Positions 1 through 5,074 of a stretch of DNA of 5,074 bases are shown in pieces. The translations under genes and the position numbers were made by a program. The notes under the pieces are model-generated. The model made no database searches. It was not told the origin of the DNA and worked only from the letters and a program-made list of their open reading frames with translations. The first letter of the stretch is position 1; every line of letters starts with the position of its first letter. Source of the DNA: Alphaproteobacteria bacterium (GTDB lineage Bacteria; Pseudomonadota; Alphaproteobacteria; RF32; CAG-977); contig JAFVEJ010000166.1 of assembly GCA_017476085.1 (NCBI GenBank), positions 1-5,074 of the forward strand, in the 5' to 3' direction.

Positions 1-428
1 CGTTGCAGATGAATAACCACTTGCAGGACTGCAAAGAGGATTATTCCGACAAAGACCGCGTCTATCTGCCGCTTAACTGGTTCAAAGAGGAAGAAATCAC
101 TTACAAAGCTTTGGGCGATTCCGAAGCCTGCGCCGCACTGAAAAGAGTTTTCGCCCGCGTGACGGACGGCATCGAAAGCCTGCTGGTCGAAGGGTCTTCC
201 CTGCCTTTGGTAACGGTCAACCGCGGTTTAAGAATGGAAGTCTGCCTGATTTTCCGTCTGGCGCAAAGGCTGGTAAAACGATTAAAAAAACACGACCCGT
301 TAAAACATAAAATCGAATTAACCAAAACGGATTGGATTATTGCCGCGATCTTGGGCGTCTGCGGCGGATTGAGAAGAAAGAAAATATCATGCATCAGGAA
401 AAAAGATCTGAAACCGCCGAAGAAATAA
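1..428 (+). CDS. hpnC: HpnC, squalene synthase-like enzyme (3' part only)
   Basis: This is the C-terminal half of HpnC, a trans-isoprenyl diphosphate synthase-fold enzyme. In the HpnCDE route it converts presqualene diphosphate to hydroxysqualene at the cytoplasmic membrane. The true start lies left of the window; the reading frame is open from the left edge to a TAA at 426-428, giving 141 visible codons from position 3. The first visible residues carry the second Asp-rich motif in its HpnC form, NNHLQDCKEDY followed by DRVYLPLNWF, where the canonical R-D of squalene synthases is Q-D. The later stretch LPLVTVNRGLRMEV and the following basic helix also fit HpnC. The last 19 residues are strongly basic (LRRKKISCIRKKDLKPPKK), and the final 40 nt overlap hpnD in another frame. 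Family assignment rests on the motif and on the hpnD and hpnE neighbours. The first Asp-rich motif cannot be checked here. Confidence 0.9.
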   Translation, partial: LQMNNHLQDCKEDYSDKDRVYLPLNWFKEEEITYKALGDSEACAALKRVFARVTDGIESLLVEGSSLPLVTVNRGLRMEVCLIFRLAQRLVKRLKKHDPLKHKIELTKTDWIIAAILGVCGGLRRKKISCIRKKDLKPPKK

Positions 429-1270
429 ACGCGCAAGTCGTTTCAATCGTCAAAAACTCCGGTTCGTCGTTTTATTTGGCGATGAAGCTGTTGCCGAAAG
501 CCAAGCGCGACACGATGTTCGCGATTTATGCCTTTTGCCGCGAAATCGACGATATCGCCGACGAACCCGCGCCTTTGGAGGAAAAAAGGAAAAACCTGAA
601 AATCTGGCGCGAAGACATAGACAGAATCTATCGGGGAGAAGAACCGGAACTGACCGTCGCCAAAGCGTTGGTTCAACCGGTTAAAACGTTTTCCCTGCCC
701 AAAGAGGAATTTATCGCGCTGATCGACGGAATGGAAACGGATATTCCCGACGGAATGCGCGCGCCGACAATGACGGAATTGCAGCTTTATTGCCGCCGCG
801 TTGCCGGAGCGGTCGGTATGCTGTCCGTGTGCGTGTTCGGCGACTTTTCCCCGACCGCGCAAAGATTCGCGATCACGTTGGGGGAAGCCCTTCAATTAAC
901 GAACATCCTGCGCGATATGGACGAGGATATGGAGCTCGGACGGCTGTATATGCCGGCGGAATGTCTGGCGAAAGCGGGAATCGAAATAACGGACGACACG
1001 CCTTTGAGCCAGGTGCTGAACAGTCCGAATTTGAAAATCGCGCGCGAAGAACTGGCCAAACAGGCCGCCCTGCGGTTTACAGAAGCCGACGCCGCCTTGT
1101 CGGAGCTGAACGGCAAACAGATGAAACCCGCCGTCATTATGAAATGCGTCTATAAAAAGATCTACGACATTATGGAAAAGCGCGGGTGGGACGTTTTGAC
1201 GCCGCGCGCAAAACCGTCCAAAGCATTCAAGATTTTGACCGCTCTGCGCGTTTTGGCGTTCGGGAAATAA
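389..1270 (+). CDS. hpnD: HpnD, presqualene diphosphate synthase
   Basis: HpnD is a soluble or membrane-associated prenyltransferase that condenses two farnesyl diphosphates into presqualene diphosphate, the first step of the HpnCDE squalene route. The 293-residue protein has a normal length for the family. The first Asp-rich motif is REIDDIADE (residues 51-59). The squalene/phytoene synthase signature begins YCRRVAGAVG at 134. The second signature runs from LGEALQLTNILRD (164-176) to GRLYMP (184-189), including the D-x-x-x-D metal site at 176-180. I chose the ATG at 389 because the protein then begins just ahead of the conserved region, with a weak purine-rich AAGAAAG 9 nt upstream. An in-frame ATG at 332 would lengthen the overlap with hpnC to 97 nt and has no ribosome site. 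hpnE follows after 3 nt. Phytoene synthase is the main alternative, and the hpnC/hpnE context argues against it. Confidence 0.94.
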   Translation: MHQEKRSETAEEINAQVVSIVKNSGSSFYLAMKLLPKAKRDTMFAIYAFCREIDDIADEPAPLEEKRKNLKIWREDIDRIYRGEEPELTVAKALVQPVKTFSLPKEEFIALIDGMETDIPDGMRAPTMTELQLYCRRVAGAVGMLSVCVFGDFSPTAQRFAITLGEALQLTNILRDMDEDMELGRLYMPAECLAKAGIEITDDTPLSQVLNSPNLKIAREELAKQAALRFTEADAALSELNGKQMKPAVIMKCVYKKIYDIMEKRGWDVLTPRAKPSKAFKILTALRVLAFGK

Positions 1271-1273
1271 AGT

Positions 1274-2377
1274 ATGACCGTTTACGTCGTCGGCGCCGGA
1301 ATGGCGGGACTGTCCGCCGCTTATACGCTTACAAAGGCGGGGGTTCCTGTTGCCGTTTACGAAGCGGCGGCGCGCGCCGGAGGACGGTGTCATTCCTTTT
1401 TCGATTCAAAACTGGAAGCCCCGATCGACAACGGCACGCATTTGATGTTGGGCGCGAACACGGCTTTATTGAAAATGCTGGCGGACTGCCCGACAAAAAC
1501 GCCGTTGAAAAGCGTCAGCAACACGTTCACTTTTTTTCAAAAGGACGGAAGCTCTTTTAAAATCGACACGGGGAAACCGCTTTCCGTTTTAAAGCATCTT
1601 AAAACGCTTTTCCCCCTGTTGTGCGAATCGGTGATGAACACGCCCGTCGAACAGGCCGACAAAATGATTTTGGTCAAAACGGCGTTGAAATGTTGCGGCC
1701 GGAAGAACGGGGAAATTTTTCTGGCTTATCCGTCTTTGGCGGACGGTATCGTCGATCCCGTCGTCGATTTCCTGAAAAATAAAAACGTTTCATTTCATTT
1801 CGGAAAAACACTGAACAAAGCGGAAAACGGAAAACTTTCCTTTTCGGACGGGACGGAAATCCTTTTAACGGGTAAAGACGCCGTAATTTCGGCCGTTTCG
1901 CCGAACGCCGCCGCCCGTCTGGTCGAAAATGTCGAAAACCTGCCGTGTCAACCGATCGCGAACATCCACTTTAAAACGGACGTTCTTTTGCCGGACGGAC
2001 TGCCCGTCGTCGGCTTGGTCGGATTTACGGGGCATTGGGTGTTTTCCAAAAACGGCGTTTTGTCCGTAACGATCAGCGCGGCGGAAAAATTACTTACAGA
2101 GCATTCGCCTGACGCTCTTGCCGCCTTTGTCTGGCGGGAGCTGCAAACCGTTTTAAAAACGGATCTCCCTCTGCCGCCTTATCGGGTAATTATTGAACGG
2201 CGCGCAACGTTGTTGCAAACGAAAGCCGTCAACAACCGCCGTCCCGCCGCCGGCTCCGGAACGGTCGTCCTTGCGGGGGATTACACGAAAACCGGCTTGC
2301 CCTGCACGATAGAAGGCGCGGTGCGTTCCGGCATCGCCGCCGCAAAAACCGTTTTAAAGCGAATCGCCGAAAGTTAG
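1274..2377 (+). CDS. hpnE: HpnE, FAD-dependent hydroxysqualene dehydroxylase
   Basis: HpnE is a flavin amine-oxidase-fold protein that reduces hydroxysqualene to squalene, the last step of the HpnCDE route. The N-terminus is a dinucleotide-binding fold: GAGMAG at 7-12, the acidic strand end E30 that binds the ribose, and AGGRC at 35-39. The family's DNGxH motif appears as IDNGTH (51-56). The C-terminal FAD-contacting block is LAGDYTKTGLPCTIEGAVRSG at 333-353 (a Y replaces the more usual W). The central MNTPVEQA stretch matches the LNTP motif typical of HpnE. At 367 residues it is shorter than the roughly 420 I expect for the family, and the loss seems to fall before the NTP motif. The gene starts 3 nt after the hpnD stop with no strong ribosome site, so translational coupling is likely. 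Phytoene desaturase-like proteins share the fold, but the gene context settles the call. Confidence 0.92.
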   Translation: MTVYVVGAGMAGLSAAYTLTKAGVPVAVYEAAARAGGRCHSFFDSKLEAPIDNGTHLMLGANTALLKMLADCPTKTPLKSVSNTFTFFQKDGSSFKIDTGKPLSVLKHLKTLFPLLCESVMNTPVEQADKMILVKTALKCCGRKNGEIFLAYPSLADGIVDPVVDFLKNKNVSFHFGKTLNKAENGKLSFSDGTEILLTGKDAVISAVSPNAAARLVENVENLPCQPIANIHFKTDVLLPDGLPVVGLVGFTGHWVFSKNGVLSVTISAAEKLLTEHSPDALAAFVWRELQTVLKTDLPLPPYRVIIERRATLLQTKAVNNRRPAAGSGTVVLAGDYTKTGLPCTIEGAVRSGIAAAKTVLKRIAES

Positions 2378-2378
2378 C

Positions 2379-2407
2379 TTTACTTCCGGCACAAAAAACG
2401 GGACAAT
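2379..2407 (+). promoter_or_regulatory. possible sodB promoter
   Basis: TTTACT (2379-2384) and GACAAT (2402-2407) are separated by 17 nt. Each matches four of six consensus positions of a housekeeping promoter. They lie directly after the hpnE stop and 36 nt before the sodB start. No terminator separates hpnE from sodB, so sodB could also be read from the hpn operon. This is a weak inference from hexamers alone. Confidence 0.25.
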
Positions 2408-2425
2408 ATTTCAAAATTCACTCTC

Positions 2426-2436
2426 AGGAAAGGAAG
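2426..2436 (+). promoter_or_regulatory. sodB ribosome binding site
   Basis: The purine-rich AGGAAAGGAAG ends 6 nt before the GTG at 2443. It is the strongest Shine-Dalgarno sequence in the window, and it decides the non-ATG start of sodB. The protein read from that GTG begins MFELPKLPF, which matches the usual Fe-SOD N-terminus. Confidence 0.8.
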
Positions 2437-2442
2437 ATTGCC

Positions 2443-3036
2443 GTGTTTGAATTACCTAAACTGCCGTTCGGATTGGAAGAGCTGGAACCGTTTATGTCAA
2501 AAAAAACGCTGGAGTTCCATCACGGGAAACACCATCAGGCGTATGTAACGAATCTGAACAATCTGATCAAAAATACGGAACTGGCCGACGCCGATCTGGA
2601 AACGATCATCAGGGAAACCGTCGGGAAAGCGGATAAATCCGCCATTTTCAACAATGCCGCGCAGGTCTGGAACCACACCTTTTTCTGGAACGGCTTAAAA
2701 CCCGCGGGCGGAGGCACCCTGCCCGACGGCGCGTTCAGAGACGCCGTCCTGCGCGCTTTTGTCAGCGAGGAAAAGTTCAAAGACGAACTGAAAGCCGCCG
2801 CCGTTTCACAATTCGGTTCCGGTTGGGCTTGGGTCGTCAAAGACGAAGAAGATGTCAAAATCATTAAAACGTCAAACGCCGACACACCGGTCGCGCACGG
2901 ATTAAAACCGTTACTGACCATTGACGTTTGGGAACATGCCTATTATCTGGACTATCAGAACAGACGTCCGGATTATGCGCAAACATTGATCGACAAGCTG
3001 ATAAAATGGGATTTTGCAGCGTCTAATTTTCAATAA
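2443..3036 (+). CDS. sodB: superoxide dismutase [Fe]
   Basis: This is a cytoplasmic iron superoxide dismutase that converts superoxide to oxygen and hydrogen peroxide; it normally works as a dimer. The 197-residue protein has the usual Fe-SOD length and no signal peptide. By alignment with E. coli SodB from memory, the metal ligands are H26, H78, D161 (DVWEH) and H165, with the gateway residue Y34. The second-sphere glutamine sits at Q74 in NNAAQVWNHTFFW, the iron-type position; manganese enzymes place it in the later domain. GSGWAWVV (125-132) and SNADTP (144-149) also follow the Fe type. A few residues are inserted around 58-66 relative to E. coli. The start is GTG at 2443, supported by a strong ribosome site. 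A clear terminator follows 4 nt after the stop, so sodB is the last gene of its transcript. Metal preference (Fe, or cambialistic) is inferred from sequence only. Confidence 0.96.
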   Translation: MFELPKLPFGLEELEPFMSKKTLEFHHGKHHQAYVTNLNNLIKNTELADADLETIIRETVGKADKSAIFNNAAQVWNHTFFWNGLKPAGGGTLPDGAFRDAVLRAFVSEEKFKDELKAAAVSQFGSGWAWVVKDEEDVKIIKTSNADTPVAHGLKPLLTIDVWEHAYYLDYQNRRPDYAQTLIDKLIKWDFAASNFQ

Positions 3037-3039
3037 AGC

Positions 3040-3069
3040 AAAAACCGGCTCATTCAGAGCCGGTTTTTT
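3040..3069 (+). terminator. intrinsic terminator, probably bidirectional
   Basis: A perfect 7-bp GC-rich stem CCGGCTC/GAGCCGG (3045-3051 with 3057-3063) closes a 5-nt ATTCA loop. It is flanked by A5 on the left and T6 on the right (3064-3069). Read rightward it ends the sodB transcript, 4 nt after the stop. Read leftward the A5 becomes a U5 tract, so the same hairpin can end the convergent antiporter transcript, whose stop is about 50 nt away. Confidence 0.92.
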
Positions 3070-3120
3070 CTACTTGTCTTCTTTAATATGACGAATGCGC
3101 ATAAACATCGGATATGTGCG

Positions 3121-4629
3121 TTATTCATCAATTTTTTTCTGAGCCAAAATTTCTTCCGCCTTTTTCTTGGCCTCGGCCAAATCCTCTTCCAAACAATAGG
3201 CATGCAGCTGTTTTAACCGGATATAGATCTGACTCTTAATTTTATTCCACACACCCGATACAGATTTTAATTGTTCCTCTTCGGGATGAATCTGCCAATC
3301 GACCAAAGAAAACATAAACTTAATCGCGGACATCGTTATGCGCAAAAACGAAGATCTGAAAGAAACATAGATTCGCGGCGCCTCCTGCTGCCCTGTCGGA
3401 GCCCCGATTGATCCGCCCATTTCTTTTAATTCTTCGGGCGTCGGCGTATCATGACTAAGTTCAAGAAAGCGCGCCAAAGAAGCCAACGTTTGCCCTTGCA
3501 GCAAAACGGAAACGATCACTAAAAAGAAAATCACATTAAACAGATATTGCGCCCCTTCAATGCCATTCATCAAAGGATACGTTGCCAAAATAATCGGCAC
3601 GGCGCCTTTCAGTCCGGCCCAGCTGACAAACAGTTTTTCGCCGCGTGAATATTCGCTCTTTGCCAAACACAGAAAAACAACCAGCGGACGCGCGATCATT
3701 ACCAGACATACCGTCGCGCTTAACGCCGTTGAGAAAACAGCCCCCAGTTCTTTGGGATTGACGAACAATCCCAAAGTCAGGAACATCAAAATCTGCATAA
3801 CCCACGACAACGCCGATTGAAATTGAACAAACGGGTTCTTATACGGATACGACGTGTTGCCCAAAACGATTCCCGCGATATAAATCGCCAGATAACCGCT
3901 GCCGCCGACCAACTGCGTCAAAGAAAAAATCAAACAAACGACGCTGACTCCGAAAACCGGATACAGCCCTTGATAAACAAAGGAAAATTTTTTCAGCAGC
4001 GCCAATGCGCATACGCCCAACCCATATCCCAAAGCAACGCCCAATCCCATTTGAAGAAACAGCATAAACAACAAATAAGAAACCGAAAAATCGCCTTCTG
4101 CCGTTAAAAAAGTAATCGCGCCGACGGACAAAATAACCGCCATCGGGTCGTTGCTGCCCGATTCATATTCCAAAAGGGACTTTAATTTCTGATTATTCAG
4201 ATACAAACCGTTCGTTCTTAAAATATTGAACACAGCCGGCGCGTCCGTCGAAGACAAAATCACGCTGAGCAGCAACGCAATCGGAAGAGGCATTCCCAAT
4301 AAATAATACGAAAGGAAAAACATAATCGCCGCCGTCAAAGCAACGCCTCCCGTTGCCAACAACGTTCCCCGGCCCAAAACCGATTTGATCGAAGCCCAAT
4401 TCGTTTCCAACCCGCCGGCAAACAAAATAAAAGCCAATGCGAAAGAACCGATATAATTACTTAATTTCGCGGAATAAAACTGAATGCCCGCTCCGTCCGA
4501 ACCGGCGATCATTCCGACGGCTAAAAAAACCAGCAGCGACGGAATACCCAACTTGCTGGAAATTCTGTTTGCAAAAACACACATCAATAACAACAGGCCG
4601 CCCAAGGCCATTAAAATTTCCAGCTCCAT
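3121..4629 (-). CDS. CPA1-family cation/proton antiporter, NhaP2-like (K+/H+)
   Basis: This inner-membrane antiporter exchanges cytoplasmic K+ or Na+ for protons. About twelve to thirteen hydrophobic segments span residues 5-390. The CPA1 core motifs are visible: LFAGGLETN (69-77), the unwound-helix motif SSTDAPAVFNILR (126-138, T128-D129), the ion-site motif LEYESGSNDPMAV (153-165, N160-D161), ARPL (313-316) and WAGLKGAVPIILATYP (337-352). The wording of the STDAPAV and ESGSNDP motifs is closest to NhaP2/CvrA, hence the K+/H+ inference; the cation is not proven. The protein has 502 residues against about 578 in E. coli NhaP2, and the cytosolic tail (392-502) shows no recognisable TrkA-C or CorC_HlyC-type domain. 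It ends in a charged helix (LAEAKKKAEEILAQKK). The ATG at 4629 has AAGGA 7 nt upstream. The gene is convergent with sodB and divergent from lpxC, so it is probably transcribed alone. Confidence 0.92.
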   Translation of the reverse strand: MELEILMALGGLLLLMCVFANRISSKLGIPSLLVFLAVGMIAGSDGAGIQFYSAKLSNYIGSFALAFILFAGGLETNWASIKSVLGRGTLLATGGVALTAAIMFFLSYYLLGMPLPIALLLSVILSSTDAPAVFNILRTNGLYLNNQKLKSLLEYESGSNDPMAVILSVGAITFLTAEGDFSVSYLLFMLFLQMGLGVALGYGLGVCALALLKKFSFVYQGLYPVFGVSVVCLIFSLTQLVGGSGYLAIYIAGIVLGNTSYPYKNPFVQFQSALSWVMQILMFLTLGLFVNPKELGAVFSTALSATVCLVMIARPLVVFLCLAKSEYSRGEKLFVSWAGLKGAVPIILATYPLMNGIEGAQYLFNVIFFLVIVSVLLQGQTLASLARFLELSHDTPTPEELKEMGGSIGAPTGQQEAPRIYVSFRSSFLRITMSAIKFMFSLVDWQIHPEEEQLKSVSGVWNKIKSQIYIRLKQLHAYCLEEDLAEAKKKAEEILAQKKIDE

Positions 4630-4636
4630 TCTACAA

Positions 4637-4641
4637 TCCTT
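4637..4641 (-). promoter_or_regulatory. ribosome binding site of the antiporter gene
   Basis: AAGGA on the minus strand lies 7 nt before the ATG at 4629. It supports that start over any internal methionine; the next one, M7, would cut into the first membrane helix. Confidence 0.7.
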
Positions 4642-4668
4642 AAATACTTTGCATTATCACTATTTCTA

Positions 4669-4696
4669 AGTGTATCGGATTCGTTTGATTGAGCAA
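4669..4696 (-). promoter_or_regulatory. possible promoter of the antiporter gene
   Basis: On the minus strand, TTGCTC (4696-4691) and TACACT (4674-4669) are separated by 16 nt. The first matches three and the second four of six consensus positions. An A8 tract (T8 at 4702-4709 on the plus strand) lies just upstream of the -35 and could act as an UP element. The predicted leader would be about 35 nt. The hexamers are weak; the A-tract and spacing are what make it worth recording. Confidence 0.28.
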
Positions 4697-4750
4697 GCCT
4701 GTTTTTTTTACTTCGTCTTTAAAAATAATGCTTCCATAAAAATCAAGAAC

Positions 4751-4765
4751 TTAACAGAAAGTTAA
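4751..4765 (+). promoter_or_regulatory. CtrA-like box TTAA-N7-TTAA
   Basis: TTAA at 4751-4754 and TTAA at 4762-4765 are separated by exactly seven bases (CAGAAAG). This is the full-site consensus of the alphaproteobacterial cell-cycle regulator CtrA. It lies about 100 nt upstream of lpxC and 27 nt upstream of the candidate -35 hexamer. The region is AT-rich, so a chance match is possible. No ctrA gene is in the window. Confidence 0.45.
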
Positions 4766-4785
4766 TGTAACAAACTGTAACAAAG
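4766..4785 (+). repeat. 10-bp tandem repeat, candidate response-regulator operator
   Basis: TGTAACAAAC (4766-4775) is followed directly by TGTAACAAAG (4776-4785), nine of ten bases identical. Two direct half-sites one helical turn apart (GTAAC-N5-GTAAC) are how OmpR/PhoB-family response regulators bind; the spacing resembles CpxR- and PhoB-type boxes. The repeat abuts the CtrA-like box on its left and ends 6 nt before the candidate -35 of lpxC, the usual place for an activator that touches RNA polymerase. The regulator is not identified. Confidence 0.5.
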
Positions 4786-4791
4786 CTTGAT

Positions 4792-4820
4792 TTGAAAAAA
4801 GACGTATCGATTGTTAAAAC
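4792..4820 (+). promoter_or_regulatory. possible lpxC promoter
   Basis: TTGAAA (4792-4797, five of six consensus bases) and TAAAAC (4815-4820, four of six) are separated by 17 nt. The start of transcription would be near 4827, giving a leader of about 35 nt. A better -10-like TATAGAAT follows at 4821-4828 but has no -35 at a suitable distance, so an activator-dependent promoter using that box is an alternative. Confidence 0.35.
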
Positions 4821-4862
4821 TATAGAATAGAAAGTGCTTCCACGACAGAAAGGAACAGAACC

Positions 4863-5074
4863 ATGGAAAATTATCAGCAGAAGACAATCAAGCATGAGAT
4901 TTCATGCGTTGGCATCGGTCTGCATACCGGAAATAAAATTTCCATGACTTTGAAACCGGCCGATATCAATACGGGCATTGTTTTTCACAGAACGGATCCC
5001 GCCGGAAAAGACGCCTACATCCCCGCGCATCACGACTATGTGGTTGATACGCGCATGTGTACTTGCATCGGCAA
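4863..5074 (+). CDS. lpxC: LpxC, UDP-3-O-acyl-N-acetylglucosamine deacetylase (5' part only)
   Basis: LpxC is the zinc-dependent cytoplasmic deacetylase that commits UDP-3-O-acyl-GlcNAc to lipid A synthesis. Seventy codons are visible before the right edge cuts the gene. They hold the first part of the N-terminal domain: QKTIKHEISCVGIGLHTG (residues 6-23, with the conserved GxGLHxG), LKPADINTGIVFHRTD (30-45) and VVDTRMCTCIG (60-70). All are in family order and spacing. The zinc ligands and catalytic residues lie beyond the window, so catalytic integrity cannot be judged. The ATG at 4863 has AAGGA 8 nt upstream (4850-4854), a good ribosome site, and gives the expected short N-terminus. The gene is divergent from the antiporter and has its own upstream regulatory region, so it appears to start a transcript. 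Confidence 0.95.
   Translation, partial: MENYQQKTIKHEISCVGIGLHTGNKISMTLKPADINTGIVFHRTDPAGKDAYIPAHHDYVVDTRMCTCIG

Noticed and set aside
332..388. An upstream in-frame ATG at 332 as the start of hpnD
   Set aside because: It would overlap hpnC by 97 nt, has no ribosome site, and adds residues that do not resemble the HpnD N-terminus. The ATG at 389 fits better.
443..895. Long antisense open frame opposite hpnD, and similar frames opposite hpnE, sodB and the antiporter
   Set aside because: These mirror the codon pattern of well-supported genes on the other strand, lack ribosome sites, and encode low-complexity Arg-rich sequences with no recognisable family.
2366..2390. Hairpin GCCGAAAG/CTTCCGGC across the hpnE stop as a terminator
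   Set aside because: The stem has a mismatch and a 10-nt loop, and an A-rich tract rather than a T tract follows, so it is not a convincing intrinsic terminator.
2443..3036. Manganese-type superoxide dismutase
   Set aside because: The second-sphere Gln lies in AAQVWNH, the iron-type position, and the other diagnostic stretches are also Fe-type.
3097..3119. Hairpin GCGCATA/TATGTGC between sodB and the antiporter stop
   Set aside because: It has only seven pairs including a G-T, a 9-nt loop and no T tract in either direction. The neighbouring strong terminator explains transcript ends.
4821..4828. TATAGAAT as the main lpxC -10 box
   Set aside because: No -35-like hexamer lies 16-18 nt upstream; the nearest, TTGAAA, is 23 nt away. 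It is kept only as an activator-dependent alternative.
4729..4842. 8-bp repeat TGCTTCCA at 4729-4736 and 4835-4842
   Set aside because: It is short, widely spaced and not linked to any symmetric or promoter-phased arrangement; chance is the simplest explanation.

Overview
The window looks like chromosomal DNA of a Gram-negative bacterium, most likely an alphaproteobacterium. The grounds are a hopanoid-type squalene pathway (hpnC-hpnD-hpnE), an lpxC start with alphaproteobacterial-looking sequence, an iron superoxide dismutase, and a CtrA-type TTAA-N7-TTAA site in front of lpxC. Assignment below class level is not possible from this sequence. All genes read as intact, apart from the two cut by the window edges. 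There are no RNA genes, CRISPR arrays, insertion sequences or other mobile elements that I can see.

Layout. On the + strand, 1-2377 holds the 3' end of hpnC, then hpnD and hpnE, packed with a 40-nt overlap and a 3-nt gap, so they are almost certainly one operon. Together they convert farnesyl diphosphate to squalene: HpnD makes presqualene diphosphate, HpnC converts it to hydroxysqualene, and HpnE reduces that to squalene. A 65-nt gap then leads to sodB (2443-3036, GTG start), which ends at a strong intrinsic terminator (3040-3069). That hairpin also serves the convergent gene from the other side. On the - strand, 3121-4629 encodes a CPA1-family cation/proton antiporter of the NhaP2 (K+/H+) type with an unusual short C-terminal tail.

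The 233-nt divergent intergenic region (4630-4862) carries most of the regulatory signal. It has a candidate leftward promoter for the antiporter, a perfect TTAA-N7-TTAA CtrA-like box, a 10-bp tandem repeat TGTAACAAAC/TGTAACAAAG typical of OmpR/PhoB-family operators, and a candidate rightward promoter. lpxC begins at 4863 and runs off the right edge; it encodes the committed enzyme of lipid A synthesis.

The window is mostly envelope biology: squalene/hopanoid precursors, ion homeostasis and lipid A, plus superoxide defence. I do not see an undescribed multi-gene system. The items most worth a second look are the double operator in front of lpxC, the shortened middle of HpnE, and the antiporter's replaced regulatory tail.
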